A stretch of 64,000 bases of DNA. It comes from Oscarella lobularis (lineage: Eukaryota; Porifera; Homoscleromorpha; Homosclerophorida; Oscarellidae). Shown here one piece after another: positions 59,117 to 64,000 of this stretch. The notes under the pieces are model-generated. The model saw only the letters and a program-made list of their open reading frames with translations. It searched no databases and had not been told where the DNA came from. The position numbers and the translations under genes are program-made. The stretch spans positions 806,001 to 870,000 of the forward strand of contig NC_089194.1 in assembly GCF_947507565.1 (NCBI RefSeq). Reading direction: 5' to 3'. Position 1 is the first letter of the stretch. Each line of letters opens with the position of its first letter.

Positions 59117-62100
59117 TCAGCTGAACATTTTTCTCGCTTCACGACTATCAAGTACACAGCGCTGCTCTCGATAGCTTCTAATGAGTTCTCTCCACATGGC
59201 GTTGACCGAAAGCAAATGCTGGTTCCCTAGCAGGCGAAACGAACCTTAATAAACAGACTACTTATAGAGAAGGCTTCGCACCGACAATGATTAGCCCAAA
59301 TTTCGCTCTGGTTATAGCAACGTTAATCTGGTTGTCGTCCACAACGAATCCAAGATTTTCGCGCAACCACGCTTTGCTGGGAAAGGGAAGTATGCGCGAC
59401 TTGGGCATAGAGCGCACGGTTGACAGGATAACGAAATCTGCTTCCCCTCCTGCATATGCAACTAATCACGTGGTACAATCAACTTTCGAGACGCTCACCT
59501 TGAGTTTCCGCTACTGACCCTATTTTAAGTTCGCTGAAACAATTTGGTTTTCTGACCGCTTTCAATCGTTCAACTATAGCATCACGCTGAGCTGTGTAAG
59601 GCGTGATAACTCGTACGCTATGCTGACAAAGACGTTGCTTTATTGCCTGCAGAGCTTTAATAACTTGTACCTAGAATAGAGTGCGCATTAGGAAAGAATA
59701 TGGAGAATTCAAGTGCTTACTATCATTTCTACTTCTTTGGCATTTGACTTGGATTCGTCGCCTCCCTTGCCCTTCTCAGCTACCGGCGTCACTTTCTCCT
59801 CGCCATCGATGTGAATAAAACACTTGGGCTGCTGATGCTGACGCGGCCTCTGCAACCGCTTCCAGTACTCGGGCCACACGTAAAGTTGCCCGGGATCTTC
59901 TCGTCGTTCCACTTCTGAAGCCGTCTTGAGCATTTTCTCGTAAAAATGCATCGACGGAAAGGCGCATATGTCTTTGTGCTAAAACACATATCTTACTTAT
60001 CATGCAATTGATTCTATTCTAAAACTGACCATTCGGTATTGCGTGGTTAGCATGACCGCTCTGCTCGACTCCTTCACTCTAGGACTTACGAAAAGCCTTT
60101 CGAACATCGATATACTCAACACTTCGGCGACGTCATTGTTCTGAACGACGGGCCGAAGTTGCTTGTGATCGCCTATGAGGACAATTCGTTTCGTCGTTCC
60201 ATTGATCGCCACCAAAGTCTCCGGCTCGCTGCACTGTCCGGCTTCGTCAACAATGCAGTGAGACTTTTCAATGTCGTGAAATTTTCTGCTCGCCGCTTGA
60301 ATGCACGTGCAAAGAATGATGTCCGCTCTTTCGACTTCAGGACGCTCGGCCGAACGGATGAGATTCCTATAGTCGGTGACTTCGCGCTTGGACGGTGCCT
60401 TGTCTTCGCCATTCGACTCAAACCTTTGTCGGAAATCATTCTCTTTCTTGCGGATTTTAAGGGCTTGCTGTTTTTTCGCCTCGTCCGCTTGCCTCACATC
60501 TCGGATCATTCGATGCAAGGAGATGTCGTGCAAGTCGTCGTTTTCTTTCGATTGAGCGTCGGGCAATCCGGAAGGCTTGTATCGATTGAATATCCACGGC
60601 CCGTCGCAAGCGGCTTGAGCGATGCTCTCGCTGTAGACACGAAGCACCGTCACCTGGTCATCCCCGTGACTCTGATTGGCCACTAAACGTTTAAGCTTTC
60701 CTACAAAATTACCGAAGTAGAAGCAATTGATCTGACGTATGCATGCACGACCACCGACTTGCAATTAAATCGACCGCTTCGTTTGAAGGCGCACAGACAA
60801 AAAGCTTGGGACGTTTCGTCTTGCTGACGTCACGCGTTTTCCTTATTTCCATTGCAAAAAGCCACGCTATATGAACTCCGGTAACGGTTTTGCCGGTTCC
60901 TTTCAATTGAAAAAAAAGATATGAGCTTGAGCTATACTGTACGTCTGAAACTCTGAATTTACCAACCTGGGGGACCTTGAATGAGGGTTACATTCTGCTC
61001 TAAAGCAAGATTCACAGCACTATATTGACTATCATTCAACACTGCCTCTTTTCCGTTCACGTCAGTAAGAGTCGTATCTCGAAGATCTCCCACTAGAACA
61101 AAAATAATGTATGTAAGTATTATACGAACTGAATAATAAAAACCTTTGCTATTACGTTTAGTAGCAGAGTCTTTTTTCAATTTTTCAAGATCTCCAAAAG
61201 CCATTTCCCTCGCTAAAATATTGTTCTCGTCGTCGTCGTCTTCTAACAGGCGCTCCAAATTTTGCCTCATTCTCCTGCCCAAAAAACGCGAATTAGAGCT
61301 AAAAACGCATGCATACGAGAATTTATTTATACCTGAATGGGAGACTGCAGTGAATTGTTTGCGCCATACAGAGCGTTTCTTCTTCAAGTAGGAGCTGACA
61401 CAGCTGATGCTTTTGAACGTCAGTTACAGTCGAGCCGAAACAGGGGCGAAACTTAATTTTAACCAAGTCTTTGTCTTCCCCAAAGTCGTCGCCTTCGATT
61501 TCTTTCCTCCTTTTAAGTTCTTGACTGTAACGTTCCTTGGAATCGACAATGGTGCAATGAAGAACGAAATGGTACTTATTTTGATTTGATTCCAATTTCC
61601 AGGCGTCGGACAGACTGCCCTGTTTCGGCGGCCTTTCTTTTCCCATTGGCAGATTAAAGTATCGCAGACACACGTAGTCCCCTCGAGAAAATGCAATCTT
61701 ATTTTCTTCGGCGAATTTCAAATTCATTATGGTTTTTCCTGAGAGCGACCCTGCATCCCAGACGACTGCCATTTCACGTATCAAAGTAGGCGAAGCGATT
61801 GGCGACGACTTGACGCTTGCAGTCGCTCCTTCAATTTGAACAAGAGACGACCAATACTCATAATACCTCCAAAAATCCGAAAAAGTCCGCCGACGGGCCA
61901 AAGAGCTGCGCGACAACGGCGGGCCAAAGCAAAGACCCGGCCGTTCGTTGTGATCCAAACATATGCTCAAACCGTCGGAAAAGTTAACGAGTTGGATATA
62001 AGGTCGAATGACACCGCGTTGCATTCGACTCGAAATTTGTACAGAAAGTAGATCAAACAGGGCGATCGTTTTTCTTATAGAAGCGCCCTGTTTTTGCTTT

Positions 62101-64000
62101 AAGGCAACGATGTCGCCAGGCCTCTCGATCTGCTCTGTCTCACTTAGACCGCTTCGGGGATCGGTTTCGATCGCCGCTATGAGTCGATTGATTGTGCTCT
62201 CCGAATCACCGCGAATGCACGAGTCGGTAAAATCGCGCCACAGTCTCGTCTGGATTAAACCAAATTCGCACTCGGGAACAGGCGGGTTCACTCGCACCTC
62301 ACGCCGTTCCCGAGTCGGAAGATTTAATAGATCGACGTTCCACTTAATTGATACGGAACGGAAATCGTCGGCCGGCGTCGCCGACGACGCCGTCAGCGAC
62401 ATCAGTTTTATCGAGAAATTTTTCGCCGGCATTGAAGGGCAATCTGGCACAAAGAGACCGATACTATTACCCGTAATTTCTTCAACAACAGCAATTGTTA
62501 CGACGGGATACGTCTGCACTTCGTCAGCGAATTCCAATAGAGACAAATCGCGTTGAAATTGAATCGCCGCTCGACGACGAAAGTTGGCGTTGATGCATAT
62601 TCTCGCGATATCGCGCGGTTTGTAGTCGACCAATTTAAGCTCTTGTTCGTCGGCCGAATTTTCTATGACGTACTTCTTTAATAACCTTTGCATGACGAGA
62701 TCGACGTAACGACGAATAGGCGACGTGAAGTGCGTGTACGGACGTTGGAAATCGTAGTTATGCGTGGGAAAACCTTCGTCCGTTTCGTCGCACGTGTAAA
62801 CGGAGCGCTGTCGACTGCGGAAGTAGTGCGACTGACAGACGGCAAGCTGGGGAACAAAATCGTCGCAGCAGGCCAGACGAATTCGATCGTCTAACGATTT
62901 TGCTGATCGAATTCGGTACCAGAGCGCTTTGGAAATGCGTAAGGTGGTTTGACGCTCGAGGGACACTTTCAGAGTTTCGGCTTCTTGACCGTAGGCGACA
63001 AGTCGTTGAGACGCGTTTACGAGCGGACCGCACGTCGATAGCCACGAACTGACTTTTTCTGGACGAGGAGATCTCTGACTGTAGAGAATCGTCAGGTGAC
63101 GACGTTCATCCAAGAGACGACGCGCCACTTCGCTGTTCATTAGAATCATAAACTCCTCGACCAGTTCGTGAGCTTCGGCTTCAAAGAAGCGATCCGATTC
63201 GCGGAAGAAACGCCTGGAAGCGAGACGACGTTCACGCAATAGACCGGCGATTTGACTTAGAAGGACGACATCGTTAAAGATCCTTTGTCTCGACTCAAGT
63301 CGACAATTGATCTTTGGTTTCTCGCCGCATATGATGGCTTGAGCTTGAGCGTAAGAGAGCTGGCAACACGATTTGATCTCAACTTCTTCGAACGTCGTCT
63401 CAAAGTCCTCAATCAGTTTTAAATTTTCGTCGAAACAGAAATGTCCGGCTATCACTCGTCGGCGTCGAAAGGGCAGAAGACTGCAGCGATTGGAGCTAAG
63501 TTCTCTAGGTAGCATCGACTGCTGAACGCTGCCTTGGCTGTCATAGACGCTCGTTCCGCGCTGCTCCGCCTGCTTGTTCTCATCGCTCCGAAATGCGACG
63601 TGATGAGCGACGTCCGCTATGTAGACGCCTACCTTAAACGCGCAATCATTGCAATTGCGTTCGACGTTCAAGGCGTCGTCTAAATCGCGCGAATGCTCGG
63701 GATCTATCGTGAACGCGTTCGTTACGACGTCATCGTCATCGGCTTCGTCTTCATCCTGTGCGCAAGTCGATACAAAGGATTTCACGGTGTTTTCGGAATC
63801 TCCGTCGACCTCGTACTGTATTTCAAGAAGACGGCGACCGGTCTCTAACGTCGTCGCAGCTTCGATGCATTCCACGGCTATTCCGAGCGGATAGGGAAAC
63901 TCGGGACGCCAACTCAGATACTGCACGACGAATAGCTTTCCCTCGACGTCGCACAGTGGAACGCTCTCCTCGTCGACGATCCTTCGTCCTTTTACGGAAA
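59117..64000 (-). CDS. HELZ2-like RNB exoribonuclease - SF1 helicase (N-terminal part beyond window)
   Basis: A large exon from the right edge to about 61334 carries an RNB (RNase II/R) domain: FTIDPEHSRDLDDALNVE supplies the metal-binding aspartates, with YIADVAHHV and YTHFTSPIRRYVDLVMQRLL further on. Short exons then encode an SF1 helicase: LNDSQYSAVNLALEQNVTL, GPP|GTGKTVTGVHIAW split by an intron, CAPSNEAVDLIA, CIVDEAGQ, VLIGDHKQLRPVV, YRM, RVITPYTAQRDAIVERLK, DFVILSTVRSM and NQINVAITRAKFGLIIVG. The last exon ends KMFS at the 59117 stop. RNB plus C-terminal helicase is the HELZ2 arrangement; the N-terminal helicase would lie outside. HELZ2 is an RNA-degrading helicase and interferon-stimulated cofactor in vertebrates. 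One intron (about 60705-60764) has a GTCGGT donor. All exons are open. Confidence 0.85.

Noticed and set aside
1-64000. tRNA genes and CRISPR arrays
   Set aside because: I saw no convincing tRNA T-arm plus A/B-box pattern and no regularly spaced repeats; the sequence is eukaryotic.

Overview
This is nuclear DNA from an animal. Almost every gene is split by short GT-AG introns (mostly about 45-70 bp), and the proteins are animal types: an ionotropic glutamate receptor, Ig and discoidin (F5/8C) receptors, a ZYG11-like E3 adaptor, and Ank-Roc-COR-Death proteins like the C-terminal half of DAPK1. Short introns, high gene density, many ankyrin/kinase/STAND paralogs and a sponge-like gene mix suggest an early-branching metazoan. 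A homoscleromorph sponge such as Oscarella is my best guess, but this is inference. Two 200-base N gaps (26657-26856, 51095-51294) show it is a scaffold.

Left third (1-15 kb): the edge of an LDLa/IgGFc-binding secreted protein (minus); a 1.64-kb fold-back transposon; two tandem ankyrin/coiled-coil/TKL-kinase paralogs (plus), the second carrying two small MITEs in its introns; then a small basic host gene split by a complete ISL2EU-type DNA transposon (11221-14727) that encodes a SWIM/YqaJ/PHD protein and a THAP/DDE transposase.

Middle (15-33 kb): an NFX1-type zinc-finger SF1 helicase that appears to run into a PARP catalytic domain; an AlkD-like DNA glycosylase; a membrane-anchored NB-ARC/TPR STAND protein (minus); a gap; a second PARP copy with the same introns; and a multi-exon glutamate receptor.

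Right half (35-64 kb), nearly all minus strand: an Ank-Roc-COR-Death gene with a stop inside one ankyrin repeat; a chimera of a COR fragment and a trithorax/SET1-type SET domain; an F5/8C-Ig-TM receptor; a decayed STAND C-terminus; a second Roc-COR-Death gene cut by a gap; a third Ank-coiled coil-kinase; a ZYG11-like gene (plus) with one stop and one frameshift; and a HELZ2-like RNB exonuclease/helicase that runs off the right edge.

Taken together the window looks like an innate-immunity/RNA-surveillance neighbourhood built by local duplication and shaped by DNA transposons: NFX1-type helicase, HELZ2-like nuclease-helicase, PARPs, STAND, Death-domain and Ank-kinase genes lie together. Domain calls come from motifs read in the sequence; exon models are by hand and approximate; several genes carry single-base breaks that may be real or assembly errors.
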